From positions 339,639-403,638 of the forward strand of contig NZ_BOOH01000021.1 in the NCBI RefSeq assembly GCF_016863135.1: 64,000 nucleotides of DNA. The letters run 5' to 3'. The first letter of the stretch is position 1. The number at the start of each line of letters is the position of its first letter. Source of the DNA: Planobispora longispora (GTDB lineage: Bacteria; Actinomycetota; Actinomycetes; Streptosporangiales; Streptosporangiaceae). Shown piece by piece: positions 45,501-55,370 of this stretch. A program made the position numbers and the translations under genes. The notes under the pieces were generated by a model. It made no database searches and was not told the origin of the DNA. It saw only the letters and a list, made by a program, of their open reading frames with translations.

Positions 45501-45559
45501 CAATCCCCGGCCGGGCCGGAGGGCAGATGTTGCTCTTAACCCCGGGGCCCGGGATTGCC

Positions 45560-45565
45560 TAGGGT
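45560..45565 (+). promoter_or_regulatory. -10 box of a leaderless promoter for coxG
   Basis: TAGGGT ends seven bases before the GTG at 45573. It would let coxG be transcribed separately from the upstream cox genes. Confidence 0.45.
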
Positions 45566-45572
45566 GCTGCCT

Positions 45573-46295
45573 GTGAAAGTCGCAGGCAGCGCCGTGCTCG
45601 GCGCCGACAGGGATCGCGTGTGGTCCGCGCTGCAGAACCCGGACGTGCTGGTGCGCACGATCCCGGGGTGCGAGCGCCTGGAGGAGACGGGGCCCGACAC
45701 CTACCGGATGACGGTCACCGCCGGAGTCGCCTCGATCAAGGGCGTCTACCAGGGCGAGGTCGCCCTGTCGGAGCCCGAGGCCCCGAACCGGTTCGTGCTG
45801 CGGGCCCGCGGCCAGGGCGCCCCGGGCACGGTGGAGGCCACGGTGGAGGTACGGCTCAGCGAGGTCGACGGCGGTACCCGGATCGACTACGACGCCGAGG
45901 CCGTGGTCGGCGGAATGATCGGCGGCGTCGGCCAGCGGATGCTCACCACGGTGGCGAAGCGGACCGCGGGCGAGTTCTTCTCGGCGGTCGAGAACCACCT
46001 GGTCTCCGGTGTGTCCGGCGTCTCCGGCGCGGGCGGCACGGCGCCCGGTGCGGCCCCCGCCGCTCCCGCCCTCGCGGGGACGTCTCCGGCGCCGGTCGCC
46101 GCCGAGGGCGTCCCCGGCCGGGTGGCCGCCGAGACCCCGGAGCGCGCGGCGCGGGTCTTCGAGCGTCCCGCCCCCGCCCCCCGGCAGGGCGTGCCCGTGT
46201 GGACGGTCGTCACGGCGTTCGGCATGGGGGCGGGCATCGCGCTGGGCAGCGCCGTGATCGGCTGGCTGCTGGGCCGCGCCGAGCGGAAGCGCTGA
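45573..46295 (+). CDS. coxG: CoxG-like membrane-anchored SRPBCC protein
   Basis: A 240-residue CO dehydrogenase subunit G-type protein. The SRPBCC fold covers residues 1-150 (VAGSAVLGADRDRVWSALQN, VRTIPGCERLEE, ASIKGVYQGEVAL, VGGMIGGVGQRML). A Pro/Ala linker leads to one C-terminal membrane helix (WTVVTAFGMGAGIALGSAVI). In other bacteria CoxG anchors the soluble CoxMSL complex to the membrane and helps quinone delivery. GTG 45573 is preferred over an upstream in-frame start because of the promoter box. Confidence 0.9.
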   Translation: MKVAGSAVLGADRDRVWSALQNPDVLVRTIPGCERLEETGPDTYRMTVTAGVASIKGVYQGEVALSEPEAPNRFVLRARGQGAPGTVEATVEVRLSEVDGGTRIDYDAEAVVGGMIGGVGQRMLTTVAKRTAGEFFSAVENHLVSGVSGVSGAGGTAPGAAPAAPALAGTSPAPVAAEGVPGRVAAETPERAARVFERPAPAPRQGVPVWTVVTAFGMGAGIALGSAVIGWLLGRAERKR

Positions 46296-46442
46296 CTCCT
46301 CCCGGGTCCGGCCCCTCCTGAGTCCTGGGACCGGGCCGGACGCCGGTCTCGCCCGTGTCCCGGCTCGGGCCGCTCCCGTCCACCCGTTCGGTCGGAACGG
46401 GTGATTCCATTGCAACCTCTCGCGAATATGGATCTTCCAGCG

Positions 46443-46448
46443 TAACGT
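46443..46448 (+). promoter_or_regulatory. -10 box of a leaderless promoter
   Basis: TAACGT ends exactly six bases before the ATG at 46455. Confidence 0.5.
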
Positions 46449-46454
46449 GACGGT

Positions 46455-47357
46455 ATGCGCGAGGCACGTGCGGAGGATGCCCGAACCGAGGCCAGGCGAC
46501 TGATCCGGGAGATTCTGGGCGAGGAGCAGCTGTCTGCCGGTGCTCTGCTGCGCGAGGCGGAGGCCGTTCTGGGCACGGAGCGCGTCACGCGCTGCGCCGA
46601 GCTCGTCCGAGGGGCCCCGCTGACCCGCAGGTCCGCCGAGCTGGCCTCGCTGGCGGGGCTCCTGGTGGGCACCCGGGAGCTGGGGGCGGACTGGTGGGAA
46701 CGGTCTCGGGCCGAGGGGGCGCCCGCGCCCGGAGAGGTGCTCCGCACCGCCGGCTCCGCGGACTCGTGGACCGAGCTGACCGTGCTGGAGACGCTGGCCG
46801 CCCGGATCGCCGACGACGCCGCGGACCACGTCTGGGGGTCGCCCGTCGCGGTCACCGACCTGAACTCCTGGCAGGCCGAGGACCGGATCACGCTTCCCCG
46901 CGACGCCGTGCCCGGCCAGCGGGTGGTGGTCTCCTTCGACGCGGGCGGGCGGCTCGACGCCGTGGTGATCCGCCGTCCCGACGACGACCTGGGCTCGAAC
47001 CTGGACTTCAGCTCGTTGCGCTACTCCCGCCCGGCCGAGACCCAGTGGAGCTGGGGCGTCGCCGCGGGACTGGGCCCGCACCGCCTCATCGGCGAGGACC
47101 CCGACCCCTACCAGGCGCCCGTGGACGGCACCGCGGCCCGGGTCCTGTACGACTGGGCGCTGCGGCACGGCGCCACGGCCGAGCAGACGGGCCGGGAGTG
47201 GAGGGTCAAGGGCGACGTCGTGGCCGCGATCGAGCGGGTCGACTGGATGTGGCGCAGCGGCGAGTGGTTCGCCTGGTGGCGCGGAGTCGCCGCGCTCGTC
47301 GATGGGGATCCCGCCCAGCTGTCCGCCCGCCTGGAGGAGATCGCCGCGGCCTCCTGA
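46455..47357 (+). CDS. Conserved hypothetical protein, cytoplasmic
   Basis: A 300-residue protein with no signal peptide and no membrane helix. The N-terminal 130 residues are helical and charged (REARAEDARTEARRLIREIL). A middle segment (RITLPRDAVPGQRVVVSFDA, LDAVVIRRPDDD) reads as beta strands, and the C-terminal 70 residues contain several Trp (IERVDWMWRSGEWFAWWRG). I recognise no family. Strong codon bias and a leaderless promoter argue it is real. Confidence 0.75.
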   Translation: MREARAEDARTEARRLIREILGEEQLSAGALLREAEAVLGTERVTRCAELVRGAPLTRRSAELASLAGLLVGTRELGADWWERSRAEGAPAPGEVLRTAGSADSWTELTVLETLAARIADDAADHVWGSPVAVTDLNSWQAEDRITLPRDAVPGQRVVVSFDAGGRLDAVVIRRPDDDLGSNLDFSSLRYSRPAETQWSWGVAAGLGPHRLIGEDPDPYQAPVDGTAARVLYDWALRHGATAEQTGREWRVKGDVVAAIERVDWMWRSGEWFAWWRGVAALVDGDPAQLSARLEEIAAAS

Positions 47358-47484
47358 CCCCGCCCGTTGTCGGCATCCTCTCCATTCCCTTTTTTCATCC
47401 TTTTTGGGTTGTTGTCCGAATCTCTGGGGACAGGAGAAGCGGGGGAAGAGCGCGGGAGGGGGCCTCAAGGGGGAGATGAGCGCG

Positions 47485-49695
47485 ATGCGTTCGCGTGCCG
47501 GACACGGCGTCGATCGATCGCGGGCCGCGCGCGGCCCGCACGCCGGCGGGGAGCACGCAGACGACGACGCCGGCGTCCGGTTGCAGCAGACGTTCCTGCA
47601 GGCGCTGCTGGACAGCATGAGCTCCGGGGTGGCGGCCTGCGACGCCGACGGCCGCATGGTGGTGTTCAACCAGTCGATGCGGCAGAGCCGGCCGAGCGTG
47701 CCCGGCCTGCACGTGCGGGACGTCGCCGACGCCTTTCACCTGTACGCCGCGGACGGCCGCAGCCCGCTCCAGCCCGACCAGGTGCCGCTGGCGCGGGCGC
47801 TGGGCGGCGAGCGCGTCGACGGCGAGCACGTGATCGTGCGCCTGCCCGGCACGCCCGAGCGCCGCTTCTCCGTCACCGCCCGGCCCGTCGACGCGCCCGA
47901 CGGGCAGCGGCTGGGCGCGATGGCGGTGATGGACGACATCACCCAGGTCCACCGCGCCCAGGTGTTGCGCGCCGCCCAGCACGCCGTGGTCGAGGCGCTG
48001 GCCGCGTCACCGTCGGCCGAGCAGGCCGCCACCGACGTGGTCGCCGCGGTCACCGCCGCGCTGGGCTGGCGTTGCGGCGAGTACTGGGAGGTCGGCCCCG
48101 ACCAGAGCGTCATCACCCGGCTGGGCGCCTGGACCGCGCCCAGCCGGGACCTGTCGGCCTTCCTCGCCGCCCGGCCGCAGGCGATGCGGCCCGGCCAGGG
48201 GGTGGCCGGGACCGCCTGGGCCGGTCGCCGCGCGTTGTGGGTCAGTGACCTGGGCGAGGATCTGGGCGAGGATCCGGATGACGACCTGGACGGTGACCCG
48301 GCGGCCGGTCCGGCCGGCGACCGGCGGGCCGTCGTCGCCAGGGGGCAGGCGCTGGCGGCCGGGCTGCGCGCCGCGATCGGCCTGCCGGTGCGCAGCGGCG
48401 CGCAGGTGCTGGGGGTGCTGGTGTTCTTCACCGACACCGTCCAGGAACCCGACGAAGACCTGGTGAGCATGCTGGACGGGGTGTGCGCGCATGTGGGCCG
48501 GTACGTGGAGCGCCGCCGCGCCGAGGAACTCGCCCTGGCCCTGGCCGCCAGCCGCCGCCAGTTCGACCGGGTCGTCTCCCACATCACCGACAACGTCTGG
48601 ACCGCCGAGGTGCTGGACGCCGGCACGACCCGTTCGGTGTACCAGAGCCAGAACGCCGCCCCCATCCTGGGCCGGCCCCTGCCGCCGCAGGAGGATCTGG
48701 CCCAGGTGATGGCCGAGCGCGTCCACCCCGAGGACCGGGCCGCCTACGCCGCCTTCGTCCGGGAACTGTGCGCCGGCGAGCACCCGGTCGAGATCGAGTG
48801 CCGCATCCTCGGCCTGGACGAGCGCACCCGCTGGGTCTGGATACGCGCCATCCCGCGCCACGAGGGCGACCGCCTGTTCGTCGACGGCATCTCCACCGAC
48901 ATCACCGAACGCCACCAGCTGGCCGACCAGCGGGAACGCCTGCTGGACCAGCAGCAGCGCCAGGTACGGCAGCTGCAGGAGCTCGACCGCATGAAAGACG
49001 AGCTGATGGCGCTGGTCACCCACGAGCTGCGCAACCCGATCGGGGCCATCCGGGGCTACGCCGAGATGCTCACCGACGATCCGGAGCTGAGCCACGCCCA
49101 GCGCGCCTTCGTGGAGGTCATCGACCGTAAGAGCGCCCACCTGCAGCGTCTGGTCGACGACCTGCTGGATCTGGCCCGCCTGCAGGCCGGATACATCGCC
49201 ATCGAGGCGCGCGAGTGCGACCTGGCCCGCCTGGTGCGCCAGGCCGTGGAGGACCACCGGCCCGCCGCCCTCGCCAAGCGCCTCACCCTCGCCGCCGACC
49301 TGCCCGGCCACCTGCCCGTGCACGCCGACGCGCTGCGGCTGCGCCAGGTGCTGGACAACCTTCTGTCCAACGCCGTCAAGTACACCCCCGACGGGGGGAT
49401 CGTCACCGTGGCCGCGGGACCCGCCGCCGCCGCCGATGCCGGGAACCCCTCCGTCGTGCTGACCGTCGCCGACACCGGCATCGGCATCCCCGCCGAGCAG
49501 TACGGGCGGCTGTTCGAGCGGTTCTTCCGCGCCTCCACCGCCCGTGAGGCCGGCGTCAAGGGCACCGGGCTGGGCCTGGCCATCACCAAGGCGATCGTGA
49601 CCGCGCACGGCGGCGCCATCACCGCCGCACCCGGAGAGGGCGGCGGCACCGTCTTCACCGTCATCCTGCCGGTCGGCCCGCCTACCTCCTCGTGA
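47485..49695 (+). CDS. PAS-GAF-PAS histidine kinase, soluble
   Basis: A 736-residue sensor kinase without membrane helices. Order of domains: PAS (about 40-155, LLDSMSSGVAACDADGRMVV), GAF (about 165-340), PAS/PAC (about 355-475, ending DGISTDITERH), HisKA and HATPase. The H-box is LVTHELRNPIGAIRG, the N-box LDNLLSNAVKYTPDG, G-boxes DTGIGIP and GTGLGLAITKAIV. The GAF carries an acidic DLGEDLGEDPDDDLDGDP insert. No response regulator is adjacent. ATG 47485 lies nine bases after GGGGGAG; ATG 47476 is nearer and less likely. The 3' end overlaps the convergent TetR gene by 14 bases. Confidence 0.88.
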   Translation: MRSRAGHGVDRSRAARGPHAGGEHADDDAGVRLQQTFLQALLDSMSSGVAACDADGRMVVFNQSMRQSRPSVPGLHVRDVADAFHLYAADGRSPLQPDQVPLARALGGERVDGEHVIVRLPGTPERRFSVTARPVDAPDGQRLGAMAVMDDITQVHRAQVLRAAQHAVVEALAASPSAEQAATDVVAAVTAALGWRCGEYWEVGPDQSVITRLGAWTAPSRDLSAFLAARPQAMRPGQGVAGTAWAGRRALWVSDLGEDLGEDPDDDLDGDPAAGPAGDRRAVVARGQALAAGLRAAIGLPVRSGAQVLGVLVFFTDTVQEPDEDLVSMLDGVCAHVGRYVERRRAEELALALAASRRQFDRVVSHITDNVWTAEVLDAGTTRSVYQSQNAAPILGRPLPPQEDLAQVMAERVHPEDRAAYAAFVRELCAGEHPVEIECRILGLDERTRWVWIRAIPRHEGDRLFVDGISTDITERHQLADQRERLLDQQQRQVRQLQELDRMKDELMALVTHELRNPIGAIRGYAEMLTDDPELSHAQRAFVEVIDRKSAHLQRLVDDLLDLARLQAGYIAIEARECDLARLVRQAVEDHRPAALAKRLTLAADLPGHLPVHADALRLRQVLDNLLSNAVKYTPDGGIVTVAAGPAAAADAGNPSVVLTVADTGIGIPAEQYGRLFERFFRASTAREAGVKGTGLGLAITKAIVTAHGGAITAAPGEGGGTVFTVILPVGPPTSS

Positions 49696-50443
49696 TCAGG
49701 TCGGCCACCCCGTCGAGGATCCGCGCCAGGCCGAAGGCGAGCGCGTGCGCGGGGTCCGAGGCCCCCTGGTGCTCCTGACCGGCCGCCGTTCCGACCCGGG
49801 AGGCGACGGGGAAGCGGGAGGCGTCCATGACCTTGTCGAGGACGGGCGCGCTGGCCAGCCACCACTCGGCCTCGTTCATCCCGGTGGCCTGCTCGACCTG
49901 CGCCAGGCCGGCCCGGACCCTGGCCGTGCCCTCCACGTGGGTCAGGACCAGGGCGAGGACGGAGTCCATCTCGACGTCGGAGAGCCCGACGCCGTCCAGG
50001 GGGCGCAGCTCGGCCTCGTATTTGAGTGAGGCGTTGGGGCCCAGCACCGGGCGGGGGGTGACGATCTGCAGCATCCAGGGGTGCCGCCGGTAGAGGTCCC
50101 AGTTGCGCGCGGCGACGAACTCCAGCGCGCCCCGCCAGCCGTCCGGCTGGGAGGACGGCTCGTCCACGTCCCGGTAGAGCTCCCCGTAGGCGGCGTCGAT
50201 CATGAGATCGGTCAGCTCGCCCTTGCCGGGCACATGGGTGTAGAGGGACATGGTGCCCACCCCGAGCCGCTCGGCGACGTGGCGCATGGACAGGGCGTCG
50301 AGCCCTTCGGCGTCGGCGATCCCGAGGGCGGCCTCGACGATGGCGCGCACCGTCAGGCCCGAGCGCCCCGGCTTGGTGTGCGAGCCCCACAGCAGTGCCA
50401 GGCTGCGGGCCGGGTCCACGCCGGGGGCCTTTTTTCCGCTCAC
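49682..50443 (-). CDS. TetR family repressor of the DrrAB-type exporter
   Basis: A 253-residue TetR-type regulator. The HTH is at about 40-85 (IVEAALGIADAEGLDALSMR, GVGTMSLYTHVPGK), and the C-terminal part is the TetR_C_1 ligand domain. It is divergent from an ABC exporter gene pair with a palindromic operator between, so it most likely represses that exporter and responds to an exported compound (inference). GTG start at 50443 with a GGAG site ten bases before. Confidence 0.85.
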   Translation of the reverse strand: MSGKKAPGVDPARSLALLWGSHTKPGRSGLTVRAIVEAALGIADAEGLDALSMRHVAERLGVGTMSLYTHVPGKGELTDLMIDAAYGELYRDVDEPSSQPDGWRGALEFVAARNWDLYRRHPWMLQIVTPRPVLGPNASLKYEAELRPLDGVGLSDVEMDSVLALVLTHVEGTARVRAGLAQVEQATGMNEAEWWLASAPVLDKVMDASRFPVASRVGTAAGQEHQGASDPAHALAFGLARILDGVADLITRR

Positions 50444-50488
50444 GGGAACAGACTCCAAATTCTCGTCGTTGCCTTCATCGTAGCGCTT

Positions 50489-50515
50489 CCGTACGCTGTA
50501 CGGTACAGGATACGG
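50489..50515. promoter_or_regulatory. 27-bp palindromic operator between TetR gene and exporter
   Basis: The left arm CCGTACGCTGTAC and right arm GTACAGGATACGG flank a single G; 11 of 13 positions pair, and the inner CTGTACGGTACAG is perfect. It lies 45 bases before the TetR start and 66 before the exporter gene, as expected for a TetR site that controls both. Confidence 0.75.
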
Positions 50516-50581
50516 TAGCTTTGCGTCGCGGCGCCGGAGAAGCGGCGGCGCGACGGGACGGAGAGCGGGAGGAAGGGCGGC

Positions 50582-51660
<1,079 letters not shown>

Positions 51661-51664
<4 letters not shown>

Positions 51665-52491
51665 GCACGCAGGCGCACCCCCTTTCCGCCGGCTCGCCGC
51701 TGTCCCGGCTCGGCTGGGCCCTGGCGGACGCCTGGACGGTCACTTTGCGCGACCTGAACCACTGGGTCCTGCGGCCGGGCGCCGTCATCGTCGGATGGTT
51801 CTTCCCCGTGATGATCGTGCTGATGTTCGGCGGCCTGTTCGGCGGCGCGATCGACGCCCCCGGCGGGAGCGGGTATTTCGAGTTCCTGATGCCCGGCATG
51901 TTCGCCCTGACCATGCTCTTCGGCCTGGAGTCCACCATGATGGCCGTCACCACGGATGCGGCCAAGGGGGTGACCGACCGGTTCCGCTCGCTGCCGATGA
52001 GCTCCTCGGCCGTCGTGCTGGGCCGGTGCGTGGCCGACATGCTCAACTCGGTCGTCGGCCTGGCCGTCATGATCGGAGCCGGTCTGCTGCTGGGCTGGAG
52101 GTGGCACGGCGGGATCGGCGCCGCCCTCGCCGCCGTCGGCCTGCTCCTGCTGCTCCGCTTCGCCCTGCTCTGGGCGGGGATCTTCATCGGCCTGGCCGCG
52201 AGCGGGCCGGAGACGGTGACGGCGGTCCAGATCCTGGTCTGGCCCGTGGGCTTCCTGTCGAACGTCTTCGTCGACCCGGCGACGATGTCCCCCTGGCTCG
52301 GCGCGATCGCCGCGTGGAACCCCCTGTCGGTGACCGCCTCGGCCGTCCGTGAGCTCTTCGGCAACCCCGGCTACGGGGGAGAGTCGTGGATCGCGCAGAA
52401 CGCGGCTCTCATGTCGGTCGCCTGGCCGGTTCTGATCACCGCCGTCTTCCTTCCGCTCTCCGTCCGCACGTTCAGGAAACTGAAAAGCTGA
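51661..52491 (+). CDS. ABC-2 exporter permease (DrrB type)
   Basis: A 276-residue membrane protein with six helices of the ABC-2 type. RFRSLPMSSSAVVLGR after helix 2 is the coupling-helix signature of DrrB proteins. It pairs with the preceding ATPase, to which it is translationally coupled, and is likely controlled by the divergent TetR protein. Confidence 0.92.
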
Positions 52492-52501
52492 TCTCCGGCC
52501 G

Positions 52502-52519
52502 TTCCGGCTCGCGCCGGAA
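52502..52519 (+). terminator. Possible terminator after the exporter operon
   Basis: TTCCGGC, a TCGC loop and GCCGGAA form a perfect seven-base stem ten bases after the permease stop. No T-tract follows. Confidence 0.4.
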
Positions 52520-52573
52520 TCCCGGGCGGGAGGTTCCCGTTGGGATGAGGAAAGGACCGGTGGAAGGACGATC

Positions 52574-53248
52574 GTGCAGAGAGCCGCACGTGCGGGGCTG
52601 GCAGCGGTGGGCGCCGGGGCGATGATCGTCCTCGGCCTGGACCTGGCCTACCTGGCCGAGGTCGACCCGTTCCGGCGGACGATCAGCGAGCACGGGATCG
52701 GCGAGCACGGCTGGCTCTTCTCGCTGGGCCTGGGCCTGCTCGCCGCAGGCTCCCTGGCCATCGGGCTGTCGCTGGTACGGCGGGGGCTGGCCGCGATCCG
52801 GTCGCCAGGGGTGCTCGCGCTGCTCGCGTGGAGCGCCGGGCTGCTGGTGACCGCCTGGTTCCCCAAGCACGACTGGTCCGTCGGCCCGAGCCTCAGCGGG
52901 AGCATCCACCGGGTGGGCGGCATCGTCGCCTTCCTCAGCCTGCCGCTGGCCGCCCTGATCATCTCCCGGCCGTGGCGGCGCCACCCCGAGTGGCGCGGCT
53001 CCGCCCTGGTCGTGTCCGTGCTGGGGCTGGGATCGCTGCTGTGGGTGCTGGGCATCGCCGGGGCCGTGGTGGTCGCCGAGCGCAGCGGCCTGCCCTGGTG
53101 GCGGGTGATGCCGCTCGGCCTGGTCGAGCGGGGCATGGCCGTCACCGAGGTCGCGGCGCTGGTGGCGCTGGGGTTCTGGGCGGCCCGCCGGGAGGCGGTG
53201 CGGCGGGCCGTACCGGATCAGGCGTCGCCGAGGTCGCCGGTGAGGTAG
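52574..53248 (+). CDS. DUF998 membrane protein
   Basis: A 224-residue protein with about six membrane helices of the DUF998 family, function unknown. Typical stretches are RRTISEHGIGEHGWLF after helix 1 and GSIHRVGGIVAFL in the fourth helix. GTG start with GGAAGG upstream. Its 3' end overlaps the convergent thymidine kinase gene by 31 bases. Confidence 0.8.
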   Translation: MQRAARAGLAAVGAGAMIVLGLDLAYLAEVDPFRRTISEHGIGEHGWLFSLGLGLLAAGSLAIGLSLVRRGLAAIRSPGVLALLAWSAGLLVTAWFPKHDWSVGPSLSGSIHRVGGIVAFLSLPLAALIISRPWRRHPEWRGSALVVSVLGLGSLLWVLGIAGAVVVAERSGLPWWRVMPLGLVERGMAVTEVAALVALGFWAARREAVRRAVPDQASPRSPVR

Positions 53249-53847
53249 TGCCGGCGGCACAGGACCTGGTAGCGGACCGGGGCGTCGCCGGTGTCGCCGA
53301 TCACGATCTGCTCGCCGGTGCGCACCAGCTTGCCCCCGGCCACCCGGGCGTTCAGCCGGCCGGGGCGGCCGCACCAGCACAGGACCTCGACCTGCAGGCG
53401 GCTGATCTCGTCGGCGAGCTCGAACAGGCGCTGGGAGGCGGGGAACATCTGGGAGCGGAAGTCGGAGGCCAGGCCGAAGGCGTAGACGTCGACGCCGTGC
53501 TCGTCGGCGAGGTGGGCGAGCTGCTCGATCTGGGGGACCGTGTAGAAGCAGGCCTCGTCGCAGATCACGTAGTCGATCGGCTTGCGGGACAGGACCAGCG
53601 CCACCAGGTCGAGATCGTCCTCGACCTCGACGGCCTCGCTGTCCAGGCCGATCCGGCTGGTGATCCGCGGCCCGCCCGAACGGTCGTGCTTGGTCAGCAC
53701 GAGACCACGCCTGCCCTGCCGGCCGTGGTTGTAGTTCATCTGCAGGGCCAGAGTGGACTTGCCGCAGTCCATCGGGCCGAAGTAGAAGCGCAGCACCCCG
53801 TCCCGGGGCCCGGCGGGGACGGCGGAGAGGGCGGACAATTCGGTCAC
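53218..53847 (-). CDS. tdk: Thymidine kinase
   Basis: A 209-residue type II thymidine kinase that phosphorylates thymidine to dTMP in the salvage pathway. Walker A is FGPMDCGKST, Walker B YVICDEACFY, the lasso/substrate region RQMFP-like FRSQMFPASQRL, and zinc-binding cysteines lie in CWCGRPGRL and CRRHY. The family is often present in actinomycetes. GTG start at 53847. Confidence 0.94.
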   Translation of the reverse strand: MTELSALSAVPAGPRDGVLRFYFGPMDCGKSTLALQMNYNHGRQGRRGLVLTKHDRSGGPRITSRIGLDSEAVEVEDDLDLVALVLSRKPIDYVICDEACFYTVPQIEQLAHLADEHGVDVYAFGLASDFRSQMFPASQRLFELADEISRLQVEVLCWCGRPGRLNARVAGGKLVRTGEQIVIGDTGDAPVRYQVLCRRHYLTGDLGDA

Positions 53848-53997
53848 AGGGGGCCAGCTTAGTGGGTTCGCGAGGAGTGTTTGGGCAGGCGCGCTTCTTG
53901 GTAGGGGTGTCAGGTCCCACGCTGGTCAATGTCCGACTTGGTCGGTTTCCAGAAAGCGTGGGAGATTCTTTTGGCCGACCGAGACATGGGAGAACAT

Positions 53998-54459
53998 GTG
54001 ACGACAGCCAAAACCCCCACCCTGCCCGCCGCCAGGCCGGTCCCGGCCCAGGAGAGTCCCGCGGCCCCCACGGCCCCCGCCGCTCCCGCGACCGCGGAGT
54101 TCCCTCCCGCCCTCGCCGCGATGATGACCGACGACGAGAGGGTCGCGGCCGAGTCGGAGGCGGCTCGCTGGAGGTACGGGTTCTACATCGTCCTGACCGG
54201 CCTGATCGTCATCCTGGCCGGATTCGTGGTGATCTCGCTGACCAGTGACGGGGGCGGCGTGCAGTTCGCCGGGCTCGTCGGGGTCGCCGGGGCGATCATC
54301 GGCGCCTACTTCGGCGTTCAGGTCGGCCAGTCGGGCAAGGCCCGGGTCGAGGCCGAGCTGCGCCGGACGAACGAGCTGGCGATCCGGCTCGCCGCCAAGA
54401 TCCACGCGCACGACGCCGACGCTGTGATCAACTCCACCATGGGAGCTCGCCGCCGCTGA
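53998..54459 (+). CDS. Two-helix membrane protein, function unknown
   Basis: A protein of about 153 residues. The first 60 residues are Ala/Pro-rich and probably disordered. Two membrane helices follow at about 70-90 (FYIVLTGLIVILAGFVVISL) and 97-117 (GLVGVAGAIIGAYFGVQVG), then a basic helical tail. GTG 53998 is chosen because GGGAG lies five bases upstream; in-frame ATGs at 53929 and 53986 are possible. It overlaps the convergent RibD-like gene by 32 bases. No family is assigned. Confidence 0.65.
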   Translation: MTTAKTPTLPAARPVPAQESPAAPTAPAAPATAEFPPALAAMMTDDERVAAESEAARWRYGFYIVLTGLIVILAGFVVISLTSDGGGVQFAGLVGVAGAIIGAYFGVQVGQSGKARVEAELRRTNELAIRLAAKIHAHDADAVINSTMGARRR

Positions 54460-55162
54460 GGCCCGTCCCGGAAACCGGCCGCTCCGCGGTCCCCACGCCG
54501 GAAGATCCCTGCGTGGGCCGCGGCGGCCCGTCCTGCGCGCGGTGGGCGGCGCCGGAGTCGCCGCTCTCGGAGCGGTCGGCGTCCGGGGCGGCCCGCGGCG
54601 CGGAGCGCTCCGGCTCGTAGTGCATCGCGGTGATGCCGCACTCGAAGGGGTGCGCGCCGACCAGGCGGAAGGGCTGGTTGGCGCCGGTGGCCGGGAAGAC
54701 CGGCAGGCCGGTCCCGATCGCGGTGGGGTTGACGAACAGGTGCAGCTCGTCGACCAGGCCCTCGGCGATCAGGTTCGACACGAGCGTGCTGCCCCCGTAG
54801 ACGACGATGTCCCCGCCCGGCCGGGCCTTGAGGGCGTTGACGGCCTCGGTGAGGTCGCCGCCGGCCACGACGGCGTTGTCCCAGGGCGACTCGGTGAGAC
54901 TGTCGGAGATGACGACCTTGGGCGTCTCGTTCATCCAGTCGATGGAGGCCTTGTCCTCGCCCTCGGGCAGGGAGGCCCAGTGCGGGATGAAGCCCTCGGC
55001 GAGCTTGCGGCCCAGCACCATGCAGTCCACCGGCGCGGTCAGGGCCTCGATGTAGGCGTTGATGTCGTCGGTCCAGGGGAACCTCATCCAGTCCATCTCG
55101 CCGTTCGGGCCGGCCATGTAGCCGTCGGCGGTGGTCTGGACCTGGAGCTTGAGCTTGCGCAC
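54428..55162 (-). CDS. Dihydrofolate reductase/RibD C-terminal-like reductase
   Basis: A 244-residue NADPH reductase-like protein. The RibD-C fold shows LQVQTTADGYMAG, CMVLGRKLAEGF, VVISDSL, DIVVYGGSTLVSNLIAEGLV and DELHLFVNPTAIGTGLPVF. Members are widespread, and their substrates are largely unknown. The last 45 residues are Ser/Pro/Gly-rich and overlap the convergent gene, suggesting a C-terminal extension by stop loss. GTG 55162 is chosen because GGAAGG precedes it; an ATG further upstream would add a basic tail. Confidence 0.85.
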   Translation of the reverse strand: MRKLKLQVQTTADGYMAGPNGEMDWMRFPWTDDINAYIEALTAPVDCMVLGRKLAEGFIPHWASLPEGEDKASIDWMNETPKVVISDSLTESPWDNAVVAGGDLTEAVNALKARPGGDIVVYGGSTLVSNLIAEGLVDELHLFVNPTAIGTGLPVFPATGANQPFRLVGAHPFECGITAMHYEPERSAPRAAPDADRSESGDSGAAHRAQDGPPRPTQGSSGVGTAERPVSGTGLSGGELPWWS

Positions 55163-55265
55163 GAGGTGCTTCCTTCCGGTTCTTCGGCGGCTCTTCGTCG
55201 TCGATGACTCCACCGTGCCGGGAGGTCCTTACGATCTCCTTCCGCCAGGCTTACGGTGCCGGCCG

Positions 55266-55353
55266 CCGGTCCGTGAAAGTGCAGTTCACCGGTCCGTGAA
55301 AGTGCTGTTCACCGGCTCGTGAGAGTGCTGCTCACCGGTCCGTGAGCGTGGTG
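55266..55353. repeat. 23-bp tandem repeat, almost four copies
   Basis: Units at 55266-55288, 55289-55311, 55312-55334 and a partial one at 55335-55353 share CCGGTCCGTGAAAGTGC at the start. The first two copies differ by one base and later ones by a few more. They lie in the gap between the RibD-like gene and the AIM24 gene stop. Confidence 0.88.
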
Positions 55354-55370
55354 CCGGGCGGGCCGGACGG

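Noticed and set aside
55266..55353. CRISPR-like array
   Set aside because: The 23-base units are directly adjacent without spacers, so this is a simple tandem repeat.
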